This document shows, one piece after another, positions 1 to 6,149 of a DNA stretch of 8,649 nucleotides. Every line of letters starts with the position of its first letter. The stretch's first letter is position 1. The stretch is from Candidatus Omnitrophota bacterium (lineage in GTDB: Bacteria; Omnitrophota; Gorgyraeia; Gygaellales; Profunditerraquicolaceae), in assembly GCA_028717055.1 (NCBI GenBank), contig JAQUOO010000049.1:1-8649 (forward strand). The letters are read 5' to 3'. The translations under genes were made by a program, and so were the position numbers. Below the pieces are notes generated by a model. It saw nothing but the letters and a program-made list of their open reading frames with translations, ran no database searches and was not told where the DNA came from.

Positions 1-92
1 CTGCCATTCCACACGGCATCAGCTGCGAAAGCCGGAGCAATGGATGAAAAAATAAAGAAAAATATAACAGCTATAGAAATAATCTTCTTCAT
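1..92 (-). CDS. Secreted protein, N-terminal fragment (runs off the left edge)
   Basis: Only the first 30 codons are in the window, so no family can be named. They encode a clear Sec signal peptide: a basic start (MKK), a long hydrophobic stretch rich in Ile and Phe, and a cleavage site of the form APAFA|AD near residue 23. The mature protein starts ADAVWNG. The ATG at 92-90 overlaps the TGA of the upstream Spy/CpxP-like gene as ATGA, and GAAGGTG at 103-97 is a fair ribosome binding site lying inside the upstream coding region. Together these indicate translational coupling and a shared transcript. The likely location is periplasm or outer membrane. A link to the function of the upstream gene is inference only. 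Confidence 0.7.
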   Translation of the reverse strand, partial: MKKIISIAVIFFFIFSSIAPAFAADAVWNG

Positions 93-550
93 TTTGCACC
101 TTCTTTTTGCTTAACTGCTGCGGCCTGCGCTTCATTAGCCTGCTTTAAATTCTTGGAAAACTCTGCTTGCATACTACGCCATTTAGATAATTGCGCTTCA
201 GTAAGCTCTTTCTCTATGGCCCGAGTACTTGCTATATCTTCGTAAGTAGCGTCCGCTTGAATCCTGCCCATGTTGTTCAATTTTGCTCTTATTTGACCTA
301 AGCCTGCCTTATCTGCAATCATCTTATTAAGCTCCACTCTCAATCCGCTAAGTTCTTTTTGCTTTTTCGTAAGATAATCCTGGAGCTTTGTAACTATATC
401 ACGTAAATTAGTTTCCTGTTTATCGGTAAGCGAAAGTTCCTGCTTAAATTCAAAGATGGATTTTCTGGTTTTATTTTCAGCAAAAGAAACACTCGTCCCC
501 ATAAGCATAAGACCCATAATTATGGCTAGCACAAAAACGAATCTCTTCAT
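89..550 (-). CDS. Spy/CpxP-like periplasmic protein (LTxxQ motif family)
   Basis: A 153-residue exported protein. Residues 1-24 are a signal peptide ending VSFA|EN. The mature part looks almost entirely helical and charged, and carries two LTxxQ-type motifs, LTDKQ at 41-45 and LTEAQ at 116-120. This spacing is the hallmark of the Spy/CpxP family, whose members are small helical periplasmic proteins acting as chaperones or stress and metal sensors. The C-terminal tail is rich in Ala, Gln and Lys. The start is firm: AAAGGAGGAGG lies a few bases upstream, and a near-perfect sigma70 promoter sits at 621-650. The gene leads a two-gene unit with the secreted protein that follows. The family call rests on motif and overall make-up. 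The substrate or signal is unknown, and no envelope-stress two-component genes are visible nearby. Confidence 0.75.
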   Translation of the reverse strand: MKRFVFVLAIIMGLMLMGTSVSFAENKTRKSIFEFKQELSLTDKQETNLRDIVTKLQDYLTKKQKELSGLRVELNKMIADKAGLGQIRAKLNNMGRIQADATYEDIASTRAIEKELTEAQLSKWRSMQAEFSKNLKQANEAQAAAVKQKEGAK

Positions 551-565
551 TTTGCCTCCTCCTTT
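551..565 (-). promoter_or_regulatory. Strong ribosome binding site of the Spy/CpxP-like gene
   Basis: The minus strand reads AAAGGAGGAGGCAAA directly before the ATG at 550. It holds two overlapping GGAGG cores, 4 and 7 bases from the start codon. This is the strongest Shine-Dalgarno sequence in the window and fixes the start. Confidence 0.8.
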
Positions 566-620
566 AAAATTTGTTACTAATTATACATAAAGAATCTTAA
601 TTAAAGAATTTATTAGGGGC

Positions 621-650
621 ATTATATAAGACCACCTATATTATTGTCAA
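621..650 (-). promoter_or_regulatory. Near-consensus sigma70 promoter for the Spy/CpxP-like gene
   Basis: On the minus strand, TTGACA (650-645) and TATAAT (626-621) are both exact consensus hexamers, with an 18-base spacer. Shifting the -10 two bases upstream to TTATAT gives a 16-base alternative. The expected transcription start is near 614, giving a leader of about 65 bases before the ATG at 550. Exact hexamers suggest high basal expression by the housekeeping sigma factor. No operator overlapping it is obvious. Confidence 0.75.
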
Positions 651-697
651 GCAGAAAGTTACAAATAAATAGGATTAAAACAAAAGGTTGTAAATTC

Positions 698-713
698 CCT
701 CGAAAAAACGAGG
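698..713. repeat. Short hairpin CCTCG-N6-CGAGG
   Basis: A five-pair GC-rich stem closing a six-base loop (A6 on the plus strand, T6 on the minus). The T run is in the loop, not after the stem, so it does not fit a factor-independent terminator in either direction. It could be a leader hairpin for a transcript from the 732-759 promoter, or chance. Confidence 0.35.
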
Positions 714-731
714 ATCTTCGTATACCAATAC

Positions 732-759
732 ATAATAACCAGTATAGAATTCAAGTCAA
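732..759 (-). promoter_or_regulatory. Possible second upstream sigma70 promoter
   Basis: The minus strand has TTGACT (759-754) and TATTAT (737-732) with a 16-base spacer, one mismatch in each hexamer. The predicted start is near 725, which would give a leader of roughly 175 bases for the Spy/CpxP-like gene, including the hairpin at 698-713. The -10 lies between the arms TATAC (721-725) and GTATA (742-746). AT-rich DNA yields such matches by chance, so confidence is low. Confidence 0.35.
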
Positions 760-774
760 AATATTTTTGTCCAA

Positions 775-796
775 GATTCCGCGCGCATAAGGAATC
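775..796. repeat. Palindrome GATTCC-N10-GGAATC
   Basis: Six-base perfect inverted arms separated by ten bases, upstream of the possible promoter at 732-759. The 22-base size with two half-sites about 1.5 helical turns apart would suit a dimeric regulator. No regulator gene is in the window, so this is only a candidate site. Confidence 0.35.
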
Positions 797-872
797 ACTC
801 GAACAGTAACATTACACAAGTAGAAAACCTATCCATATACAGCAACTAAAGATATTTGCCTTAAGGAAAATC

Positions 873-1718
873 TTATAACGGTTGTAATAATAAAAGGTTT
901 TGCCAGCGCTTTTGCCAACCTTCATTATGTGAAGCGTCATCTACAATGGTTATACATTCGTAATCCTTGGTTTGCTCCATCTTCACAAAAGATTCTGCTA
1001 TCGCAAAAGGAACAATCTTATCTTTTGAGCCAACAAAGTGGCGTTGTGGTATATGCGCTACTTCCTGAACAACATCTAAAGGATCCAACGAACCCTCAAG
1101 CTGGCTTACGTGGTGATAAACACTTAACATATGAGGATTCAAATTACCGGCTACAGTACGCAGCGCAATAACATCACTGCGCCTTGCCGCAACAAGCACA
1201 ACAATAGCCGCTCCTCCGGAATAACCAATCAACTCTATATATTTGGCGTTTGACTTTTCCTTTAATATATCAATTGCTCTGTTGAATGAAACTATTATTT
1301 CCGAAGCGAACCTAGACCCTGACCAGTATTTAGAATCACAATCCGCAAACCCGGATGATGAATATTGTCCAGGCCTTGCGATATAAACAATACTAGCAAA
1401 TGTATCCTCACAAGCAAGATAAAGAGCTACCGGCTGACGAGGAGTAGGATCATCCGAGAGCCTATGTTTTGTTTCCCATGCGTTTCCGTCTCCTTCAATA
1501 TAAATATGGATAATCTCGCTGGATTTTGCTATTTTCTGATAGCTCAAAAGATTAAAATCGCCTGCCCTGATATATTCTTTTACAAAACCTGATTTAACAG
1601 CGATATTGTCAGTGCGAGACTGTCTATCCATAAACATCGGAAATGTTGTTGCGCATCCGGAAAGAAATATTATTACTAATAATACTGCGGTTATATAATA
1701 GCTAACTTTCGTATTCAT
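873..1718 (-). CDS. Alpha/beta-hydrolase lipoprotein
   Basis: A 281-residue predicted lipoprotein. Hydrophobic residues 9-19 are followed by the lipobox LSGC with Cys22, and the +2 residue is Ala rather than Asp, which favours the outer membrane. The mature part has a hydrolase layout: an IYIEGDG strand-turn at about 72-78 (oxyanion-hole region), DPTPRQPVAL at 90-99, an ARPGQY segment at 114-119, the nucleophile elbow GYSGG at 165-169 (Ser167), a candidate acid Asp233 in SKDKIVP, and the candidate catalytic His264 in DASHNEGW. The triad and order are complete, so an active serine hydrolase is likely; the substrate is not evident. The start is supported by the signal sequence, with only a weak AGGG upstream. 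It lies 57 bases after the autotransporter gene, and could be co-transcribed with it or have an unrecognised promoter. Confidence 0.8.
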   Translation of the reverse strand: MNTKVSYYITAVLLVIIFLSGCATTFPMFMDRQSRTDNIAVKSGFVKEYIRAGDFNLLSYQKIAKSSEIIHIYIEGDGNAWETKHRLSDDPTPRQPVALYLACEDTFASIVYIARPGQYSSSGFADCDSKYWSGSRFASEIIVSFNRAIDILKEKSNAKYIELIGYSGGAAIVVLVAARRSDVIALRTVAGNLNPHMLSVYHHVSQLEGSLDPLDVVQEVAHIPQRHFVGSKDKIVPFAIAESFVKMEQTKDYECITIVDDASHNEGWQKRWQNLLLLQPL

Positions 1719-1775
1719 AAATAACCCTATCGCATGTTTGTAATATAAACTACGCCCTCTAAGGAATTGCGGAAT

Positions 1776-4730
1776 CTAGAAATAATTGCGGGCAGTAATG
1801 CTGAAAACATGATTAGAGGCAGAGTTATAAATCTCTGCGTTATACTGTAAAGAAATGACATTGCGGTTCCTGCCGTATATGAAATTCCCCGCGGCGCCCA
1901 ATTTTACCGCGCTGCGGTCAAACATATTAGTATTTGTCGTAAAAGTCCCTGCTGATTCCCCGGAGAAAGACGCCTGGACGCCATCCGCCCTTCCCAGATA
2001 TTCATGCTGCCAGCCGATGTCAAACTCCGGAAGGAAATCCATATTTTTCATTTTTATGCGGCCGTTAAAACGCAGGCCCATTACCGAAATGAGAGAATTG
2101 GAATCAAACGCTTTTACACTCAAGTCGGCAGCTCCTGCCCCTGACTCATTGTAAGAAGATGAACGCATCCAGTCATACTGCAAAGAAACATTAGGAGTAA
2201 TCTCAAGGTTATTTACAAGATGAAAGATATAACCGGTCTCCACATAAGGAGAAAGGTCATTCATGCTATAATCGCTGTCAGCCTGAAGGTTAAGCCCTCC
2301 GAAAGTTATCTTGCGGTCTCCCGATACCGCATGGTAACCGTAAGTAAATGCGCCGGCAGCATAAAAATTCCCGTTTAATAATCTCGCACAAGGGCCCAGG
2401 CGCACGGAATTTATATCCTGGGAAGCAGATTTATCGTTAAGATTCACGCTATCGAACATATATCCGCCGAGAAATCCCAACATCAGGTTATCGTTAACCC
2501 TGCGGTAAAAACCAATCTGTGTGCCCCCGCCTGCGCTTTCATAGCCAACGGACGCCCCTTTATCCGACTGAAAAGTCATAGTCCCAAAGCCTGTGGCAAA
2601 AACTTCCCACTCCTGCGAACGGTAAAAGGAATTTTCCAGGATTGAATTGCTGTTATAAGCGAGCATATTATCCAGGGACCTGACGGAAAGCTTCTTTTTC
2701 TTTCCGTCGTTTAAAGCGTAAACTTCCACTTCCGGATCATTATCGCTTACCAGGCGGGCCATCTGCAGGGAAAACATATTGGAAAAATTATTCAGCGCGC
2801 TTATTTGCGTGTTAACGACGGGCAAAGAAACAGACGGCTGCAGCTGCAAAGAATTATTCGCGTTGCCGGTGCCGTCAAGGGCGCCGATTATCACCGCCAT
2901 ATTATCGCTTCCGGTATTGGCAAGGCTATCAAGCGCTGCGCCCAAAGAAGAATTTGGAGCGTGATCCGCATAATAAGAATTATCACGGGCAGCCAAAAGA
3001 GAAAGCTGGTTGCCGCTTTTTGAGGCGGAAAAAGTAATCATCGGAAGATCCGGATCATTGGTTACGGCAATTTTAGCAGGATCTGCGCTAAGCGAGGTGG
3101 CGGCATCCATAATAAGGAAGCTGTCGTTATCGCGGATATTTTTCGACCCCGTAGCCTGATCCACCGCAAGGGTCAGCTTATTATCGGCAATATCCACCAC
3201 TTCAGCGTTAACAACCTGGGAAGAAGCGCGAGTATCCCTATCCAAAGAAAAATTCATTGTTACGTTACTATCCGAACCGGTAATATCGAGCTGGTCAGCC
3301 CCCGCGCCAAGATCAATGCTGCCGGTAATCTGCCCGCCGTTTATATCAACATGGTCATTTCCTGCTGCGGTTAATATGGCATAATTATTTCCGGAAATAA
3401 TTCCGTTTCCGCTATTGGTAATGTGCGTATCTCCGGAGTCCGCTTCGATGGCAATACCCGGGCTGGAAATCGTGCCGCTATTTACCAACTGATTTACGGC
3501 TCCGGACACGTCGCTAACGCCTTTAAAGAGGACAGCTATGTTTGCGGTGCCGGTCATACCGGTATTATAAGAATTATAGTAGAGCTTATTCAGGGTTGAA
3601 CCGCTGATTACGCCGTTATTGGTTACCAGATAATTTAATGACCAAACCAGGATACCCTGCCCCCCGGATACCGAACCGGCATTGCTGATTGTAATTGTAT
3701 TGGGAGCAGAACTGGTTGAAGAAACATTTCTCTGGAAAGCGTTGCCTGCCCAGACCGTATCGCAGCTTCCGGTAATATTAAAATTGGGGAAACCGTTTCC
3801 ATATTGAGCATCTGCCCCAGAGCTGAATACCCCTCCTTTATTTTTCGTATAAAGATAGGACTGGGGCGAATAAATCCCCACAATCTTTACGGATGTGCCT
3901 CCCAAGATTATGAACTCGGTCATTCCCTGTATATGGCTGAGATCAGCCCCTCCGCTATCCCAGAAATAGGTATAACCTAACTCCGACCAGGGAAACCTGC
4001 CCCAATTTTCATGGCCAGTTTGCGGCCTTAAATTATGCCAGGTGGGATTTCCTGAAGAATCCAAAGTGCCTAAAGCATCCTTCTGCCAGCCTGCAAGATA
4101 AGCCTTAAGGTTTGTCAATGTACCGGAGCTCATGCCGGAGGGAGCGGTAACACTATCAAAATTATCGCTGAAGGCGTAATCGCCGGAGGTAGTCGAATAG
4201 TTTGCGATGTCCGGTTTACGCGTCGGACGCATAATGTGGTCGTTATCCGGCAGAACCGCATACTCGACGATCGTATTGTGCGAACCGTCATTATTCATCC
4301 CCAAGCCGCGCTCGAGCAGATCGGTAACGGTAGCTGCAGTTGCGCCTTGAGCATCCAGGAATCTAGTTGTATCATTGCCGGCGGTGACCCAGGCAGCGTC
4401 GGTTGTAGGACTTCCGAAAATTTGGGCGTCGCCGACTCCGGTAAGAGTTTGCGTGCTGCTATTAAAGATATTCTTGGATTTGGTAAATGTGCGCGTATAA
4501 AGATAGCTCGTTTCGCCGTAAGATTCATAAGTCAGGCCGTAATCAGTGCTGCCCGGCCTTATGAGGATTATACCTGCGGAAGGGATAAAATTTGTATTGT
4601 TATCGATATTATTCTGGGCGTGGGTTACCGCTTCAGCATAGGTTTCGGCAAAAGCAGGTGAGAAAAAGAAAACCCGCGTAGGGATAGCAAGAAAAACGCC
4701 GCAACTAATTTTAAAGCCGCGCATACCCAT
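1776..4730 (-). CDS. Autotransporter (type Va secretion) with beta-helix-like passenger
   Basis: About 984 residues from the chosen ATG. The frame is open back to TTG codons at 4784, and residue numbers here count from there. Residues 19-46 form a signal peptide ending SPAFA|ETY. Residues 47-350 are an unassigned, aromatic-rich region. Residues 365-510 hold irregular repeats of the NSGTISxxGIAI and GNDHVDINGGQITGSIDLGAGADQL kind, typical of right-handed beta-helix passengers. Residues 654-680 look like the pore-plugging helix. Residues 725-1002 are an amphipathic barrel with alternating strands, ending ITARNYF with the terminal Phe used for outer-membrane insertion. Likely role: surface display or secretion of an adhesin-like passenger. 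I see no protease triad or other catalytic motif. The ATG at 4730 is preferred because it places the signal peptide at the N-terminus, but it lacks a clear ribosome binding site. The TTG at 4784 begins 2 bases after the gpmA stop, so coupling is possible. Confidence 0.85.
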   Translation of the reverse strand: MGMRGFKISCGVFLAIPTRVFFFSPAFAETYAEAVTHAQNNIDNNTNFIPSAGIILIRPGSTDYGLTYESYGETSYLYTRTFTKSKNIFNSSTQTLTGVGDAQIFGSPTTDAAWVTAGNDTTRFLDAQGATAATVTDLLERGLGMNNDGSHNTIVEYAVLPDNDHIMRPTRKPDIANYSTTSGDYAFSDNFDSVTAPSGMSSGTLTNLKAYLAGWQKDALGTLDSSGNPTWHNLRPQTGHENWGRFPWSELGYTYFWDSGGADLSHIQGMTEFIILGGTSVKIVGIYSPQSYLYTKNKGGVFSSGADAQYGNGFPNFNITGSCDTVWAGNAFQRNVSSTSSAPNTITISNAGSVSGGQGILVWSLNYLVTNNGVISGSTLNKLYYNSYNTGMTGTANIAVLFKGVSDVSGAVNQLVNSGTISSPGIAIEADSGDTHITNSGNGIISGNNYAILTAAGNDHVDINGGQITGSIDLGAGADQLDITGSDSNVTMNFSLDRDTRASSQVVNAEVVDIADNKLTLAVDQATGSKNIRDNDSFLIMDAATSLSADPAKIAVTNDPDLPMITFSASKSGNQLSLLAARDNSYYADHAPNSSLGAALDSLANTGSDNMAVIIGALDGTGNANNSLQLQPSVSLPVVNTQISALNNFSNMFSLQMARLVSDNDPEVEVYALNDGKKKKLSVRSLDNMLAYNSNSILENSFYRSQEWEVFATGFGTMTFQSDKGASVGYESAGGGTQIGFYRRVNDNLMLGFLGGYMFDSVNLNDKSASQDINSVRLGPCARLLNGNFYAAGAFTYGYHAVSGDRKITFGGLNLQADSDYSMNDLSPYVETGYIFHLVNNLEITPNVSLQYDWMRSSSYNESGAGAADLSVKAFDSNSLISVMGLRFNGRIKMKNMDFLPEFDIGWQHEYLGRADGVQASFSGESAGTFTTNTNMFDRSAVKLGAAGNFIYGRNRNVISLQYNAEIYNSASNHVFSITARNYF

Positions 4731-4786
4731 ATTTAATACTGAACAGTAAGGAAACTCAAGAAACGCCCCTCTGGTTTTCAACAAAA

Positions 4787-5536
4787 TTATTTCTGGGCTT
4801 TACCCTGCCTGGCTACCGCTTCCATTGCCTTCTTAACTTCTTCCGGATCACCCAGATAATAGTTTTTAATCGGGTTTAGATCATCGTCTAAATGATAAAC
4901 CAGAGGCAATCCGGTAGGAATATTTAACTTTACGATTTCGCTATCCGAAACATTATCCAGGTATTTAACCAACGCCCTCAAGCTGTTGCCGTGGGCAGCG
5001 ATAATCACTCTTTTGCCGGATTTAATTGCCGGAGCGATTGTTTCTTTCCAATAAGGCAGGAAACGGGCCACTGTATCTTTGAGACATTCGGTTAAAGGGG
5101 TATCCCTGGGATCCATATCTTTATAGCGCGGGTCATTCTTGGGAGAACGCGGGTCATCAGGTTTAAGCGCCGGCGGAGGCACATCATAACTTCTCCTCCA
5201 GATCAACACCTGCTCTTCTCCGAATTTGGCCGCCATTTCGGATTTGTTCAGTCCCTGCAAATCGCCGTAATGCCTTTCATTCAATCTCCAGGAATTTTGC
5301 ACAGGTATCCACATTAAATCCATTTCGTCCAAAGTAATCCATAAAGTGCGGATCGCTCTTTTTAATACCGAAGTAAAAGCAACATCGAAAATAAAACCCT
5401 CCTGCTTGAGAACTTGCCCGGCCTTACCGGCCTCAAGCCTCCCCTTTTCCGAAAGATCAACATCAGTCCAACCGGTAAACCGGTTTTCCTTGTTCCAGAC
5501 ACTCTCTCCGTGACGCAACAGAACTAGTTTATAAAT
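4787..5536 (-). CDS. gpmA: 2,3-bisphosphoglycerate-dependent phosphoglycerate mutase
   Basis: Interconverts 3- and 2-phosphoglycerate in glycolysis and gluconeogenesis, in the cytosol, through a phosphohistidine. With the start proposed here the protein has 249 residues, against about 250 for E. coli GpmA, and the alignment recalled from that protein holds throughout: KLVLLRHGES with catalytic His9, TSVLKRAIRTLW with Arg60, LNERHYGDLQGLNK with Glu87, and VIIAAHGNSLRALVKYLD with His182. The C-terminal IPTGLPLVYHLDDD and YYLGDPEE segments are also standard. The only ordinary start codon is a TTG at 5518, which would begin at the residue before RHG and delete the first core strand. The frame upstream has no ATG, GTG or TTG that restores that strand, but ATT at 5536 gives MYKLVLLRHG six bases after GGAG. 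I therefore extend the gene to ATT. It sits among envelope genes, which is unusual company. Confidence 0.93.
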   Translation of the reverse strand: MYKLVLLRHGESVWNKENRFTGWTDVDLSEKGRLEAGKAGQVLKQEGFIFDVAFTSVLKRAIRTLWITLDEMDLMWIPVQNSWRLNERHYGDLQGLNKSEMAAKFGEEQVLIWRRSYDVPPPALKPDDPRSPKNDPRYKDMDPRDTPLTECLKDTVARFLPYWKETIAPAIKSGKRVIIAAHGNSLRALVKYLDNVSDSEIVKLNIPTGLPLVYHLDDDLNPIKNYYLGDPEEVKKAMEAVARQGKAQK

Positions 5537-5537
5537 T

Positions 5538-5588
5538 TTAAGCTCCTTTCTTTTTACCAGCCAAAGTTATTAAAACCGGTGAATCCAT
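5538..5588 (-). other. 16-codon ORF abutting the gpmA start (possible leader)
   Basis: An ATG at 5588 opens a frame encoding MDSPVLITLAGKKKGA that stops with TAA at 5540-5538, one base before the gpmA ATT. Its last codons include the AAAGGAG site. It has no good ribosome binding site of its own. It could be chance, a leader peptide whose terminating ribosomes restart at ATT, or the remains of a longer N-terminus split by a one-base sequence error. Confidence 0.25.
5543..5549 (-). promoter_or_regulatory. Ribosome binding site placing the gpmA start at ATT
   Basis: The minus strand has AAAGGAG (5549-5543), six bases before the ATT at 5536-5534. For the TTG at 5518 the distance would be 24 bases, too far for initiation. 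This spacing is the main nucleotide evidence for the ATT start. Confidence 0.65.
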
Positions 5589-5603
5589 AATTTTACGGAA
5601 GGT

Positions 5604-6107
5604 TTATTTTGTCTTTGCGCCCTTGCGGAAAAAAAGAGCGCTTATTTTTCCTTCTCCCAACACTCTAGATAGTTCCTTGATGGCAAAAAACGGGATAAAA
5701 GCGGCAAAGACTATCAGCATGCCGGCAAACCAATCATAGGTAAAACACTTTATAACCATTTTTTGCACCCCGGTAAAACCTTCTGCCCTCAATAAACCGC
5801 GGATCATGGCTTCTATTACGCCTAAAGCCGCGACACAAACAGTAAACAAGAATGACTTATACAGAGTGGGATAAACCAAAGGCTTATCTTCAAATCCGGT
5901 TCCCAGGCGAAAATGTTCAGCTATCAGGATAACCTTAGCCAATATCAACCCCTTGATCAAGCTGATCCCGTAATCCCTATAAGGAATCTGATAATGGGCC
6001 AGTATCAATCTGCGGTAATCGGTGAAAATACTGAAAAATAAAGTTATGTAGACTACATTTATCCAGTAGGCTTTCAAACCGCGCAATACTTTCTGTTTCA
6101 ACCCCAT
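5604..6107 (-). CDS. Conserved-looking membrane protein with four predicted helices, function unknown
   Basis: I cannot assign a function. From the ATG at 6107 the protein has 167 residues. Four hydrophobic segments lie near residues 16-30, 46-65, 84-102 and 125-143, with a Lys/Arg-rich C-terminal tail (FFRKGAKTK). The segment GFEDKPLVYPTLYKSFLF between helices 2 and 3, and DYRRLILAHYQIPYRDYG between 1 and 2, are dense in charged and aromatic residues and look like conserved family signatures rather than random loops. A TTG at 6131 would add eight residues (MDKSERGK). I prefer the ATG because AGAGAGGGG lies four bases before it, although that spacing is short. The gene follows the outer-membrane protein by 42 bases and precedes gpmA by 67, so it is probably in the same transcript. 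Location: inner membrane. Confidence 0.75.
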   Translation of the reverse strand: MGLKQKVLRGLKAYWINVVYITLFFSIFTDYRRLILAHYQIPYRDYGISLIKGLILAKVILIAEHFRLGTGFEDKPLVYPTLYKSFLFTVCVAALGVIEAMIRGLLRAEGFTGVQKMVIKCFTYDWFAGMLIVFAAFIPFFAIKELSRVLGEGKISALFFRKGAKTK

Positions 6108-6149
6108 TTTTCCCCTCTCTGATTTATCCAAAATTCCCGGCGTATTTTC

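Larger units (their letters stand above)
551..872. other. 322-base gene-free region: promoter(s) and small palindromes
   Basis: AT-rich gap between the hydrolase lipoprotein gene and the Spy/CpxP-like gene. It holds the consensus promoter at 621-650, a possible second promoter at 732-759, a CCTCG/CGAGG hairpin at 698-713, a GATTCC/GGAATC palindrome at 775-796, and a weak AAGAT/ATCTT stem just after the hydrolase stop codon. I see no coding sequence, tRNA or recognisable structured RNA in it on either strand. None of the hairpins is followed by a T run, so no factor-independent terminator is supported. Confidence 0.6.

Noticed and set aside
698..713. CCTCG/CGAGG hairpin as a factor-independent terminator of the hydrolase gene
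   Set aside because: The stem is only five pairs and no T run follows it in either direction; the T run is in the loop.
929..1171. Plus-strand open frame over the hydrolase gene, and similar plus-strand frames at 1365-1592, 1855-2154, 2779-3023, 6762-6944, 7214-7660, 7739-8158 and 8183-8488
   Set aside because: They lie wholly or mostly opposite well-supported minus-strand genes, lack domain-like composition, and read as antisense shadows.
1719..1775. Promoter for the hydrolase gene (TATATT in the gap)
   Set aside because: No -35 match at a usable distance; one weak hexamer in AT-rich DNA is not evidence.
3635..3883. 82-codon minus-strand frame inside the autotransporter gene, with a similar one at 4295-4528
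   Set aside because: Alternative frames of the same strand in a repeat-rich gene; no ribosome binding site or plausible protein.
4236..4661. 141-codon plus-strand open frame opposite the autotransporter N-terminus
   Set aside because: It is long for a shadow, but its product is rich in Ile, Arg and Cys without any motif, and the opposite frame has a signal peptide and coherent protein.
5516..5518. TTG as the gpmA start
   Set aside because: It would delete the KLVL strand before the catalytic RHG, and the ribosome binding site is 24 bases away.
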